This document shows positions 38,901 through 53,900 of a stretch of DNA of 64,000 nt, in pieces. Each line of letters starts with the position of its first letter. Positions within the stretch are counted from its first letter, which is position 1. The position numbers were made by a program, and so were the translations under genes. This DNA is from Spisula solida (Eukaryota > Mollusca > Bivalvia > Venerida > Mactridae), in NCBI GenBank assembly GCA_947247005.1, contig OX365948.1:1922001-1986000 (forward strand), read 5' to 3'. The notes below the pieces were generated by a model. That model saw only the letters and a list, made by a program, of their open reading frames with translations, did no database searches and had not been told where the DNA came from.

Positions 38901-41900
38901 AATGGTATTAAATTTTGAGCACCATGCTCGATCTTATATTATACTGGTTCCTGATGTACTTGATACTAATCATTCAATGTAGTGTTAGAGGCAGTAATCA
39001 TTCAATGTTGTGTTGGAGGCAGTAATCATTCAATGTAGTGATAGAGGCAGTAATCATTCAACGTAGTGTTAGAGGCAGTAATCATTCCATGTAGTGTTAG
39101 AGGCAGTAATCATTCAATGCTGTGTTAGAGGCAGTAATCATTCAATGTAGTGTTAGAGGCAGTAATCATTTAATGTAGTGTTAGAGGCAGTAATCATTCA
39201 ATGTAGTGTTAGAGGCAGTAATCATTCAATGTAGTGAAAGAGGCAGTAATCATTCAATGTAGTGATAGAGGCAGTAATCATTCAATGTAGTGTTAGAGGC
39301 AGTAATCATTCAATGTTGTGTTAGAGGCAGTAATCATTCAATGTAGTGTTAGAGGCAGTAATCATTTAATGTTGCGTCCATTCAATGTAGTGTTAGAGGC
39401 AGTAATCAATCAATATAGTGTTAGAGGCAGTAATCATTCAATGTTGTGTTGGAGGCAGTAATCATTCAATGTAGTGATAGAGGCAGTAATCATTCAATGT
39501 AGTGATACAGGCAGTAATCATTCAATGTAGTGTTAGAGGCAGTAATCATTCAATGTAGTGTTAGAGGCTGTAATCATTCAATGTAGTGTTAGAGGCAGTA
39601 AACATTCAATGTAGTGTTAGAGTCTGTAATCATTCAATGTAGTGATATAGGCAGTAATCATTCAATGTAGTGTTAGAGGCAGTAATCATTCAATGTAGTG
39701 TTAGAGGCAGTAATCATTCAATGTAGTGTTAGAGGCAGTAATCATTCAATGTAGTGATAGAGGCAGTAATCATTCAACGTTGTGTTAGAGGCAGTAATCA
39801 TTCAATGTAGTGATACAGGCAGTAATCATTCAATGTAGTGTTAGAGGCAGTAATCATTCAATGTTGTGTTAGAGGCAGTAATCATTCAATGTAGTGTTAG
39901 AGGCAGTGATCATTCAATGTTGTGTTAGAGGCAGTAATCATTCAATGTAGTGTTAGAGGCAGTGATCATTCAATGTTGTGTTAGAGGCTGTAATCATTCA
40001 ATGTAGTGATAGAGGCAGTAATCATTCAATGTAGTGTTAGAGGCTGTAATCATTTAATGTTGTGTTAGAGGCAGTAATCATTCAATGTTGTGTTAGAGGC
40101 AGTAATAATCCAATGTAGTGATAGAGGCAGTAATCATTCAATGTAGTGTTAGAGGCAGTAATCTTTCAATGTAGTGTTAGAGGCAGTAATCATTCAATGT
40201 AGTGATAGAGGCAGTAATCATTCAATTCTGTGTTAGAGGCAGTAATCATACAATGTAGTGTTAGAGGCAGTAATCATTCAATGTAGTGATAGAGGCAGTA
40301 ATCATTCAATGTAGTGTTAGAGGCAGTAATCATTCAATGTAGTGTTAGAGGCAGTAATCATTCAATGTAGTGTTAGAGGCAGTAATCATTCAATGAAGTG
40401 TTAGAGGCAGTAATCATTCAATGTAATGTTAGAGACAGTAATCATTCAATGTAGTGTTAGAGGCAGTAATCATTCAATGTAGTGTTAGAGGCAGTAATCA
40501 TTCAATGTTGTGTTCGAGGCAGTAATCATTCAATGTAGTGATAGAGGCAGTAATCATTCAATGTAGTGATACAGGCAGTAATCATTCAATGTAGTGATAG
40601 AGGCAGTAATCATTCAATGTAGTGTTAGAGGCAGTAATCATTCAATGTAGTGTTAGAGGCAGTAATCATTCAATGTAATGTTAGAGACAGTAATCATTCA
40701 ATGTAGTGTTAGAGGCAGTAATCATTCAATGTAGTGTTAGAGGCAGTAATCATTCAATGTAGTGATTGATGCAGTAATCATTCAATGTTGTGCAAGGGGC
40801 AGTAATCATTAAATGTAGTGTTAGAGGCTGTAATCATTCAATGCAGTGTTAGAGGCAGTAATAATTCAATGTAGTGTTAGAGGCAGTAATCATTCAATGT
40901 AGTGATACAGGCAGTAATCATTCAATGTAGTGTTAGAGGCAGTAATCATTCAATGTAGTGTTAGAGGCAGTAAACATTCAATGTAGTGTTAGAGTCTGTA
41001 ATCATTCAATGTAGTGATATAGGCAGTAATCATTCAATGTAGTGTTAGAGGCAGTAATCATTCAATGTAGTGTTAGAGGCAGTAATCATTCAATGTAGTG
41101 ATAGAGGCAGTAATCATTCAATTTTGTGTTAGAGGCAGTAATCATACAATGTAGTGTTAGAGGCAGTAATCATTCAATGTAGTGATAGAGGCAGTAATCA
41201 TTCAATGTAGTGTTAGAGGCAGTAATCATTCAATGTAGTGTTAGAGGCAGTAATCATTCAATGTAATGTTAGAGACAGTAATCATTCAATGTAGTGTTAG
41301 AGGCAGTAATCATTCAATGTAGTGTTAGAGGCAGTAATCATTCAATGTAGTGATTGATGCAGTAATCATTCAATGTTGTGCAAGGGGCAGTAATCATTAA
41401 ATGTAGTGTTAGAGGCTGTAATCATTCAATGCAGTGTTAGAGGCAGTAATCATTCAATGTAGTGTTAGAGGCAGTAATCATTCAATGCAGTGATAGAGGC
41501 AGTAATCATTTAATGTAGTGTTAGAAGAAGTAATCATTCAATGTAGTGTTAGAGGCAGTAATCATTTAATGTAGTGTTAGAAGCAGTAATCATTCAATGT
41601 AGTGTTAGAGGCAGTAATCATTCAATGTTGTGTTAGAGGCAGTAAGCATTCAATGTTGTGTTAGAGGCAGTAATCATTCAATGTTGTGTCCATTCAATGT
41701 AGTGTTAGAGGCAGTAATCATTCAATGTTGTGTTAGAGGCAGTAATCATTCAATGTTGTGTTAGAGGCAGTAATCATTCAATTTTGTGTAAGAGGCAGTA
41801 ATCATTCAATGTATTGTTAGAGGCAGTAATCATTCAATGTAGTGTTAGAGGCAGTAATCATTCAATGTAGTGATAGAGGCAGTAATCATTCAATTTTGTG

Positions 41901-44900
41901 TTAGAGGCAGTAATCATACAATGTAGTGTTAGAGGCAGTAATCATTCAATGTAGTGATAGAGGCAGTAATCATTCAATGTAGTGTTAGAGGCAGTAATCA
42001 TTCAATGTAGTGTTAGAGGCAGTAATCATTCAATGTAATGTTAGAGACAGTAATCATTCAATGTAGTGTTAGAGGCAGTAATCATTCAATGTTGTGTTAG
42101 AGGCAGTAATCATTCAATTTTGTGTAAGAGGCAGTAATCATTAAATGTAGTGTTAGAGGCTGTAATCATTCAATGTAGTGTTAGAGGCTGTAATCATTCA
42201 ATGTAGTGTTAGAGGCAGTAATCATTCAATGTAGTGTTAGAGGCAGTAATCATTCAATGTAGTGATAGAGGCAGTAATCATTTAATGTAGTGTTAGAGGC
42301 AGTAATCATTCAATGTAGTGTTAGAGGCAGTAATCATTCAATGTTGTGTTAGAGGCAGTAAACATTCAATGTAGTGTTAGAGTCTGTAATCATTCAATGT
42401 AGTGATATAGGCAGTAATCATTCAATGTAGTGTTAAAGGCAGTAATCATTCAATGTAGTGTTAGAGGCAGTAATAATCCAATGTAGTGATAGAGGCAGTA
42501 ATCATTCAATGTAGTGTTAGAGGCAGTAATCATTCAATGTAGTGTTAGAGGCAGTAATCATTCAATGTAGTGATAGAGGCAGTAATCATTCAATTTTGTG
42601 TTAGAGGCAGTAATCATACAATGTAGTGTTAGAGGCAGTAATCATTCAATGTAGTGATAGAGGCAGTAATCATTCAATGTAGTGTTAGCGGCAGTAATCA
42701 TTCAATGTAGTGTTAGAGGCAGTAATCATTCAATGTAATGTTAGAGACAGTAATCATTCAATGTAGTGTTAGAGGCAGTAATCATTCAGTGTAGTGTTAG
42801 AGGCAGTAATCATTCAATGTAGTGATTGATGCAGTAATCATTCAATGTTGTGTAAGGGGCAGTAATCATTAAATGTAGTGTTAGAGGCTGTAATCATTCA
42901 ATGCAGTGTTAGAGGCAGTAATCATTCAATGTAGTGTTAGAGGCAGTAATCATTCAATGTAGTGATAGAGGCAGTAATCATTTAATGTAGTGTTAGAAGC
43001 AGTAATCATTCAATGTAGTGTTAGAGGCAGTAATCATTCAATGTAGTGAAAGAGGCAGTAATCATTCAATGTAGTGATAGTGGCAGTAATCATTCAATGT
43101 TGTGTTAGGGGCAGTAATCATTCATTGTAGTGTTAGAGGCTGTAATCATTCAATGTAGTGATAGAGCCAGTACTCATTCAATGTTGTGTTAGAGGCAGTA
43201 ATCATTTAATGTAGTGATAGAGGCAGTAAGCACTCAATGTAGTGATAGAGGCAGTAATCATTCAATGTTGTGTTAGAGGCAGTTATCATTCAATGTAGTG
43301 TTAGAGGCTGTAATCATTCAATGTAGTGATAGATGCAGTAATCATTCAATGTAGTGTTAGAGGCAGTAATCATTCAATGTTGTGTTAGAGGCAGTAAGCA
43401 TTCAATGTTGTGTTAGAGGCAGTAATCATTCAATGTTGTGTCCATTCAATGTAGTGTTAGAGGCAGTAATCATGCAATGTTGTGTTAGAGGCAGTAATCA
43501 TTCAATGTAGTGATAGAGGCAGTTATCATTCAATTTTGTGTTAGAGGCAGTAATCATACAATGTAGTGTTATAGGCAGTAATCATTCAATGTAGTGATAG
43601 AGGCAGTAATCATTCAATGTAGTGTTAGAGACAGTAATCATTCAATGTAGTGTTAGAGGCAGTAATCATTCAATGTAGTGTTAGAGGCAGTAATCATTCA
43701 ATGTAGTGATTGATGCAGTAATCATTCAATGTTGTGTAAGGGGCAGTAATCATTAAATGTAGTGTTAGAGGCAGTAATCATTCAATGTAGTGTTAGAGGC
43801 AGTAATCATTCAATGTAGTGATAGAGGCAGTAATCATTTAATGTAGTGTTAGAGGCAGTAATCATTCAATGTAGTGTTAGAGGCAGTAATCATTCAATGT
43901 AGTGATAGAGGCAGTAATCATTCAATGTTGTGTTAGGGGCAGTAATCATTCATTGTAGTGTTAGAGGTTGTAATCATTCAATGTAGTGATAGAGGCAGTA
44001 ATCATTCAATGTAGTGTTAGAGGCAGTAATCATTCAATGTTGTGTTAGAGGCAGTAATCATTCAATGTAGTGTTAGAGGCAGTAATCATTTAATGTTGCG
44101 TCCATTCAATGTAGTGTTAGAGGCAGTAATCAATCAATATAGTGTTAGAGGCAGTAATCATTCAATGTTGTGTTGGAGGCAGTACTCATTCAATGTAGTG
44201 ATAGAGGCAGTAATCATTCAATGTAGTGATACAGGCAGTAATCATTCAATGTAGTGTTAGAGGCAGTAATCATTCAATGTAGTGTTAGAGGCTGTAATCA
44301 TTCAATGTAGTGTTAGAGGCAGTAAACATTCAATGTAGTGTTAGAGTCTGTAATCATTCAATGTAGTGATATAGGCAGTAATCATTCAATGTAGTGTTAG
44401 AGGCAGTAATCATTCAATGTAGTGTTAGAGGCAGTAATCATTCAATGTAGTGTTAGAGGCAGTAATCATTCAATGTAGTGATAGAGGCAGTAATCATTCA
44501 ACGTTGTGTTAGAGGCAGTAATCATTCAATGTAGTGATACAGGCAGTAATCATTCAATGTAGTGTTAGAGGCAGTAATCATTCAATGTTGTGTTAGAGGC
44601 AGTAATCATTCAATGTAGTGTTAGAGGCAGTGATCATTCAATGTTGTGTTAGAGGCAGTAATCATTCAATGTAGTGTTAGAGGCAGTGATCATTCAATGT
44701 TGTGTTAGAGGCTGTAATCATTCAATGTAGTGATAGAGGCAGTAATCATTCAATGTAGTGTTAGAGGCTGTAATCATTTAATGTTGTGTTAGAGGCAGTA
44801 ATCATTCAATGTTGTGTTAGAGGCAGTAATAATCCAATGTAGTGATAGAGGCAGTAATCATTCAATGTAGTGTTAGAGGCAGTAATCTTTCAATGTAGTG

Positions 44901-47900
44901 TTAGAGGCAGTAATCATTCAATGTAGTGATAGAGGCAGTAATCATTCAATTTTGTGTTAGAGGCAGTAATCATACAATGTAGTGTTAGAGGCAGTAATCA
45001 TTCAATGTAGTGATAGAGGCAGTAATCATTCAATGTAGTGTTAGAGGCAGTAATCATTCAATGTAGTGTTAGAGGCAGTAATCATTCAATGTGATGTTAG
45101 AGACAGTAATCATTCAATGTAGTGTTAGAGGCAGTAATCATTCAATGTAGTGTTAGAGGCAGTAATCATTCAATGTTGTGTTGGAGGCAGTAATCATTCA
45201 ATGTAGTGATAGAGGCAGTAATCATTCAATGTAGTGATACAGGCAGTAATCATTCAATGTAGTGTTAGAGGCAGTAATCATTCAATGAAGTGTTAGAGGC
45301 AGTAATCATTCAATGTAATGTTAGAGACAGTAATCATTCAATGTAGTGTTAGAGGCAGTAATCATTCAATGTAGTGTTAGAGGCAGTAATCATTCAATGT
45401 TGTGTTCGAGGCAGTAATCATTCAATGTAGTGATAGAGGCAGTAATCATTCAATGTAGTGATACAGGCAGTAATCATTCAATGTAGTGTTAGAGGCAGTA
45501 ATCATTCAATGTAGTGTTAGAGGCTGTAATCATTCAATGTAGTGTTAGAGGCAGTAAACATTCAATGTAGTGTTAGAGTCTGTAATCATTCAATGTAGTG
45601 ATATAGGCAGTAATCATTCAATGTAGTGTTAGAGGCAGTAATCATTCAATGTAGTGTTAGAGGCAGTAATCATTCAATGTAGTGATAGAGGCAGTAATCA
45701 TTCAATTTTGTGTTAGAGGCAGTAATCATACAATGTAGTGTTAGAGGCAGTAATCATTCAATGTAGTGATAGAGGCAGTAATCATTCAATGTAGTGTTAG
45801 AGGCAGTAATCATTCAATGTTGTGTTCGAGGCAGTAATCATTCAATGTAATGTTAGAGACAGTAATCATTCAATGTAGTGTTAGAGGCAGTAATCATTCA
45901 ATGTAGTGTTAGAGGCAGTAATCATTCAATGTAGTGATTGATGCAGTAATCATTCAATGTTGTGCAAGGGGCAGTAATCATTAAATGTAGTGTTAGAGGC
46001 TGTAATCATTCAATGCAGTGTTAGAGGCAGTAATCATTCAATGTAGTGTTAGAGGCAGTAATCATTCAATGCAGTGTTAGAGGCAGTAATCATTTAATGT
46101 AGTGTTAGAAGCAGTAATCATTCAATGTAGTGTTAGAGGCAGTAATCATTTAATGTAGTGTTAGAAGCAGTAATCATTCAATGTAGTGTTAGAGGCAGTA
46201 ATCATTCAATGTTGTGTTAGAGGCAGTAAGCATTCAATGTTGTGTTAGAGGCAGTAATCATTCAATGTTGTGTCCATTCAATGTAGTGATAGAGGCAGTA
46301 ATCATTCAATTTTGTGTTAGAGGCAGTAATCATACAATGTAGTGTTATAGGCAGTAATCATTCAATGTAGTGATAGAGGCAGTAATCATTCAATGTAGTG
46401 TTAGAGATAGTAATCATTCAATGTAGTGTTAGAGGCAGTAATCATTCAATGTAGTGTTAGAGGCAGTAATCATTCAATGTAGTGATTGATGCAGTAATCA
46501 TTCAATGTTGTGTAAGGGGCAGTAATCATTAAATGTAGTGTTAGAGGCAGTAATCATTCAATGTAGTGTTAGAGGCAGTAATCATTCAATGTAGTGATAG
46601 AGGCAGTAATCATTTAATGTAGTGTTAGAGGCAGTAATCATTCAATGTAGTGTTAGAGGCAGTAATCATTCAATGTAGTGATAGAGGCAGTAATCATTCA
46701 ATGTTGTGTTAGGGGCAGTAATCATTCATTGTAGTGTTAGAGGTTGTAATCATTCAATGTAGTGATAGAGGCAGTACTCATTCAATGTTGTGTTAGAGGC
46801 AGTAATCATTTAATGTAGTGATAGAGGCAGTAAGCATTCAATGTAATGATAGAGGCAGTAATCATTCAATGTTGTGTTAGGGGCAGTAATCATTCAATGT
46901 AGTGATAGAGGCAGTAATCATTCAATGTTGTGTTAGAGGCAGCAATCATTCAATGTAGTGTTAGAGGCAGTATTCATTCAATGTAGTTATAGAGGCAGTA
47001 ATCATTCAATGTAGTGTTAGAGGCAGTAATCATTCAATGTTGTGTTAGAGGCAGTAAGCATTCAATGTAGTTATAGATGCAGTAATCATTCAACGTAGTG
47101 TTAAAGGCAGTAATCATTCAATGTAGTGTTAGAGGCAGTAATCATTCAATGTAGTGTTAGAGGCAGTAATCATTCAATGTAGTGATAAAGGCAGTAATCA
47201 TCCAACGTTGTGTTAGAGGCAGTAATCATTAAATGTAGTGATACAGGCAGTAATCATTCAATGTAGTGTTAGAGGCAGTAATCATTCAATGTTGTGTTAG
47301 AGGCAGTAATCATTCAATGTAGTGTTAGAGGCAGTGATCATTCAATGTTGTGTTAGAGGCTGTAATCATTCAATGTAGTGATAGAGGCAGTAATCATTCA
47401 ATGTAGTGTTAGAGGCTGTAATCATTCAATGTTGTGTTAGAGGCAGTAATCATTCAATGTTGTGTTAGAGGCAGTAATAATCCAATGTAGTGATAGAGGC
47501 AGTAATCATTCAATGTAGTGTTAGAGGCAGTAATCATTCAATGTAGTGTTAGAGGCAGTAATCATTCAATGTAGTGATAGAGGTAGTAATCATTCAATTT
47601 TGTGTTAGAGGCAGTAATCATACAATGTAGTGTTAGAGGCAGTAATCATTCAATGTAGTGATTGAGGCAGTAATCATTCAATGTAGTGTTAGCGGCAGTA
47701 ATCATTCAATGTAGTGTTAGAGGCAGTAATCATTCAATGTAATGTTAGAGACAGTAATCATTCAATGTAGTGTTAGAGGCAGTAATCATTCAGTGTAGTG
47801 TTAGAGGCAGTAATCATTCAATGTAGTGATTGATGCAGTAATCATTCAATGTTGTGTAAGGGGCAGTAATCATTAAATGTAGTGTTAGAGGCTGTAATCA

Positions 47901-50900
47901 TTCAATGCAGTGTTAGAGGCAGTAATCATTCAATGTAGTGTTAGAGGCAGTAATCATTCAATGTAGTGATAGAGGCAGTAATCATTTAATGTAGTGTTAG
48001 AAGCAGTAATCATTCAATGTAGTGTTAGAGGCAGTAATCATTCAATGTAGTGAAAGAGGCAGTAATCATTCAATGTAGTGATAGAGGCAGTAATCATTCA
48101 ATGTTGTGTTAGGGGCAGTAATCATTCATTGTAGTGTTAGAGGCTGTAATCATTCAATGTAGTGATAGAGCCAGTACTCATTCAATGTTGTGTTAGAGGC
48201 AGTAATCATTTAATGTAGTGATAGAGGCAGTAAGCACTCAATGTAGTGATAGAGGCAGTAATCATTCAATGTTGTGTTAGAGGCAGTTATCATTCAATGT
48301 AGTGTTAGAGGCAGTAATCATTCAATGTAGTGATAGAGGCAGTAATCATTTAATGTAGTGTTAGAAGCAGTAATCATTCAATGTAGTGTTAGAGGCAGTA
48401 ATCATTCAATGTAGTGAAAGAGGCAGTAATCATTCAATGTAGTGATAGAGGCAGTAATCATTCAATGTTGTGTTAGGGGCAGTAATCATTCATTGTAGTG
48501 TTAGAGGCTGTAATCATTCAATGTAGTGATAGAGCCAGTACTCATTTAATGTTGTGTTAGAGGCAGTAATCATTTAATGTAGTGATAGAGGCAGTAAGCA
48601 CTCAATGTAGTGATAGAGGCAGTAATCATTCAATGTTGTGTTAGAGGCAGTTATCATTCAATGTAGTGTTAGAGGCTGTAATCATTCAATGTAGTGATAG
48701 ATGCAGTAATCATTCAATGTAGTGTTAGAGGCAGTAATCATTCAATGTTGTGTTAGAGGCAGTAAGCATTCAATGTTGTGTTAGAGGCAGTAATCATTCA
48801 ATGTTGTGTCCATTCAATGTAGTGTTAGAGGCAGTAATCATGCAATGTTGTGTTAGAGGCAGTAATCATTCAATGTAGTGATAGAGGCAGTAATCATTCA
48901 ATTTTGTGTTAGAGGCAGTAATCATACAATGTAGTGTTATAGGCAGTAATCATTCAATGTAGTGATAGAGGCAGTAATCATTCAATGTAGTGTTAGAGAC
49001 AGTAATCATTCAATGTAGTGTTAGAGGCAGTAATCATTCAATGTAGTGTTAGAGGCAGTAATCATTCATTGTAGTGATTGATGCAGTAATCATTCAATGT
49101 TGTGTAAGGGGCAGTAATCATTAAATGTAGTGTTAGAGGCTGTAATCATTCGATGTAGTGTTAGAGGCAGTAATCATTCAATGTAGTGTTAGAGGCAGTA
49201 ATCATTCAATGCAGTGATAGAGGCAGTAATCATTTAATGTAGTGTTAGAGGCAGTAATCATTCAATGTAGTGTTAGCGGCAGTAATCATTCAATGTAGTG
49301 ATAGAGGCAGTAATCATTCAATGTTGTGTTAGGGGCAGTAATCATTCATTGTAGTGTTAGAGGTTGTAATCATTCAATGTAGTGATAGAGGCAGTACTCA
49401 TTCAATGTTGTGTTAGAGGCAGTAATCATTTAATGTAGTGATAGAGGCAGTAAGCATTCAATGTAGTGATAGAGGCAGTAATCATTCAATGTTGTGTTAG
49501 GGGCAGTAATCATTCAATGTAGTGATAGAGGCAGTAATCATTCAATGTTGTGTTAGAGGCAGCAATCATTCAATGTAGTGTTAGAGGCAGTATTCATTCA
49601 ATGTAGTTATAGAGGCAGTAATCATTCAATGCAGTGTTAGAGGCAGTAATCATTCAATGTTGTGTTAGGGGCAGTAAGCATTCAATGTAGTTATAGATGC
49701 AGTAATCATTCAATGTAGTGTTAAAGGCAGTAATCATTCAATGTAGTGTTAGAGGCAGTAATCATTCAATGTAGTGTTTGAGGCAGTAATCATTCAATGT
49801 AGTGATAAAGGCAGTAATCATCCAACGTTGTGTTAGAGGCAGTAATCATTAAATGTAGTGATACAGGCAGTAATCATTCAATGTAGTGTTAAAGGCAGTA
49901 ATCATTCAATGTTGTGTTAGAGGCAGTAATCATTCAATGTAGTGTTAGAGGCAGTGATCATTCAATGTTGTGTTAGAGGCTGTAATCATTCAATGTAGTG
50001 ATAGAGGCAGTAATCATTCAATGTAGTGTTAGAGGCTGTAATCATTCAATGTTGTGTTAGAGGCAGTAATCATTCAATGTTGTGTTAGAGGCAGTAATAA
50101 TCAAATGTAGTGATAGAGGCAGTAATCATTCAATGTAGTGTTAGAGGCAGTAATCATTCAATGAAGTGTTAGAGGCAGTAATCATTCAATGTAGTGATGG
50201 AGGTAGTAATCATTCAATTTTGTGTTAGAGGCAGTAATCATACAATGTAGTGTTAGAGGCAGTAATCATTCAATGTAGTGATAGAGGCAGTAATCATTCA
50301 ATCTAGTGTTAGCGGCAGTAATCATTCAATGTAGTGTTAGAGGCAGTAATCATTCAATGTAATGTTAGAGACAGTAATCATTCAATGTAGTGTTAGAGGC
50401 AGTAATCATTCAGTGTAGTGTTAGAGGCAGTAATCATTCAATGTAGTGATTGATGCAGTAATCATTCAATGTTGTGTAAGGGGCAGTAATCATTAAATGT
50501 AGTGTTAGAGGCTGTAATCATTCAATGCAGTGTTAGAGGCAGTAATCATTCAATGTAGTGTTAGAGGCAGTAATCATTCAATGTAGTGATAGAGGCAGTA
50601 ATCATTTAATGTAGTGTTACAAGCAGTAATCATTCAATGTAGTGTTAGAGGCAGTAATCATTCAATGTAGTGAAAGAGGCAGTAATCATTCAATGTAGTG
50701 ATAGAGGCAGTAATCATTCAATGTTGTGTTAGGGGCAGTAATCATTCATTGTAGTGTTAGAGGCTGTAATCATTCAATGTAGTGATAGAGCCAGTACTCA
50801 TTCAATGTTGTGTTAGAGGCAGTAATCATTTAATGTAGTGATAGAGGCAGTAAGCACTCAATGTAGTGATAGAGGCAGTAATCATTCAATGTTGTGTTAG

Positions 50901-53900
50901 AGGCAGTTATCATTCAATGTAGTGTTAGAGGCTGTAATCATTCAATGTAGTGATAGAGGCAGTAATCATTCAATGTTGTGTTAGAGGCAGCAATCATTCA
51001 ATGTAGTGTTAGAGGCAGTAGTCATTCAATGTAGTTATAGATGCAGTAATCATTCAATGTAGTGTTAGAGGCAGTAATCATTCAATGTTGTGTTAGAGGC
51101 AGTAAGCATTCAATGTTGTGTTAGAGGCAGTAATCATTCAATGTTGTGTCCATTCAATGTAGTGTTAGAGGCAGTAATCATGCAATGTTGTGTTAGAGGC
51201 AGTAATCATTCAATGTAGTGATAGAGGCAGTAATCATTCAATTTTGTGTTAGAGGCAGTAATCATACAATGTAGTGTTATAGGCAGTAATCATTCAATGT
51301 AGTGATAGAGGCAGTAATCATTCAATGTAGTGTTAGAGACAGTAATCATTCAATGTAGTGTTAGAGGCAGTAATCATTCAATGTAGTGTTAGAGGCAGTA
51401 ATCATTCAATGTAGTGATTGATGCAGTAATCATTCAATGTTGTGTAAGGGGCAGTAATCATTAAATGTAGTGTTAGAGGCTGTAATCATTCAATGTAGTG
51501 TTAGAGGCAGTAATCATTCAATGTAGTGTTAGAGGCAGTAATCATTCAATGTAGTGATAGAGGCAGTAATCATTTAATGTAGTGTTAGAGGCAGTAATCA
51601 TTCAATGTAGTGTTAGAGGCAGTAATCATTCAATGTAGTGATAGAGGCAGTAATCATTCAATGTTGTGTTAGGGGCAGTAATCATTCATTGTAGTGTTAG
51701 AGGTTGTAATCATTCAATGTAGTGATAGAGGCAGTACTCATTCAATGTTGTGTTAGAGGCAGTAATCATTTAATGTAGTGATAGAGGCAGTAAGCATTCA
51801 ATGTAGTGATAGAGGCAGTAATCATTCAATGTTGTGTTAGGGGCAGTAATCATTCAATGTAGTGTTAGAGGCTGTAATCATTCAATGTAGTGATAGAGGC
51901 AGTAATCATTCAATGTTGTGTTAGGGGCAGCAATCATTCAATGTAGTGTTAGAGGCAGTATTCATTCAATGTAGTTATAGAGGCAGTAATCATTCAATGT
52001 AGTGTTAGAGGCAGTAATCATTCAATGTTGTGTTAGAGGCAGTAAGCATTCAATGTTGTGTTAGAGGCAGTAATCATTCAATGTTGTGTCCATTCATTGT
52101 AGTGTTAGAGGCAGTAATCAATCAATGTTGTGTTAGAGGCAGTAATCATTCAATGTTGTGTTAGAGGCAGTAATCATTCAATTTTGTGTAAGAGGCAGTA
52201 ATCATTCAATGTAGTGTTAGAGGCAGTAATCATTCAATGTAGTGTTAGAGGCTGTAATCATTCAATGTATTGTTAGAGGCAGTAATCATTCAATGTAGTG
52301 TTAGAGGCAGTAATCATTCAATGTTGTGTTTGAGGCAGTTATCATTCAATGTAGTGATAGAGGCAGTAATCATTCAATGTTGTGTTAGAGGCAGTAATCA
52401 TTCAATGTAGTGTAAGAGGCAGTAATCATTCAATGTTGTGTTAGAGGCAGTGATCATTCAATGTGGTGTTAGAGGCAGTAGTCATTCAATGTAGTGATTG
52501 AGGCTGTAATCATTCAATGTAGTGATAGAGGCAGTAATCATTCAATGTTGTGTTAGAGGCAGTAATCATTTAATGTCGTGTTAGATGCAGATTATCCAGA
52601 TTAATAGCACAACACAACCGATCCTTTCGGTACATGTGTAGGATGTTTTTATAAATGGGAGTTACACTCGATATGTCCGACGCTTATTAATACATTTAAT
52701 GTACATTTCTCGTTTCATCATCGAATTTATCAAAATGCAACATTTATAATCACATGGTCAAACATATTAACTTGAAAGCGTTCGACAAACAACGTCGGCA
52801 AAGAGCTTCGAAAAACAACTCCGACAAACAACTTCGACACCACACAGCGTGTCATTCATCGTGCGAGACAGTAAAACTAAGTTGAAATATCCTTTATTTA
52901 GCAAATGGAAGATACATTCTATGACTGTATCTTGTGTTGTTGACAATGCGCTTTCGTCGTTTCTGTATGGCTTCGAGTTATCTCTGCATGTACAGTATGT
53001 AATTTGTATTGAATACCGTGTAAATATTTCAGGTACACATGTTTTGGTTCTACAAGTAGATCCGATGGATACTCTTCACAATGAAGGAAATAAATGCAAC
53101 AATTATGTGATGTTTGATGTCTATTTTCATTGCGATCAGTTTATGATGGGACACATGGGTCAGAATGGTGGTGGGTTATTTTATTTAGTTATCTACACAT
53201 TCTACACGTCTCCGTACTGTTGTTCTTACTCATATATGTCAATTGTGTGGGTACAACACACTTGTGAACTCCATATTATCCCAGAAACCACACATACTTT
53301 AAATGCTGGTACATATTGTAAACTATTTAGGAAAAGGTCGATTACGTGTCCCATATTGTGTTTGAAATGTCCGCTATGTAATGTTAATAATGCGTCTATA
53401 TAATTATGTTCTGGAACCCTGGACCTTTCGGTCACTGTTTGATGTTGGTGATTTATTCAGATAATGTTCAAAGTAATGGCTCCGGTACCAAAGAGAAATT
53501 GACTTGCAACAACACACAACCTCCATTTAGATGATCGACATGACATTAACTTGATATTGTTGTCAGATAAAACATAAATGAATCCATGACCACGTCTTAT
53601 TATTGAAGCTGAAAAACGGCCTTGAACGCTGTAATTTTAATTTTGAGATGGTCTTGATGAGTTGGTGTTTCTATACTGTTTTTATTCATAGCATCATCGC
53701 ATTGTGAGTTACATATGGGAGCATTTGGCAGTGATCGATATCAGTTGTTTGATACAAGGTTCACACATCATTCCATGTGGTATGACGATATGATGTCAGA
53801 ATATTACAATCATGTTGTCATGTATAGACAAGTAAGTATTATTACAATATAACCACAGAAACTTACTGCTAATTAATCTGACTAGTATCTAGCTCTTTGA

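Noticed and set aside
38968..52590. CRISPR array
   Set aside because: There are no unique spacers; the unit is purely head-to-tail 28 bp in an intron of a eukaryotic gene.
52849..53403. 184-codon plus-strand gene
   Set aside because: Only 53033-53167 is supported as an exon by splice sites and phase; the rest is intron read-through.
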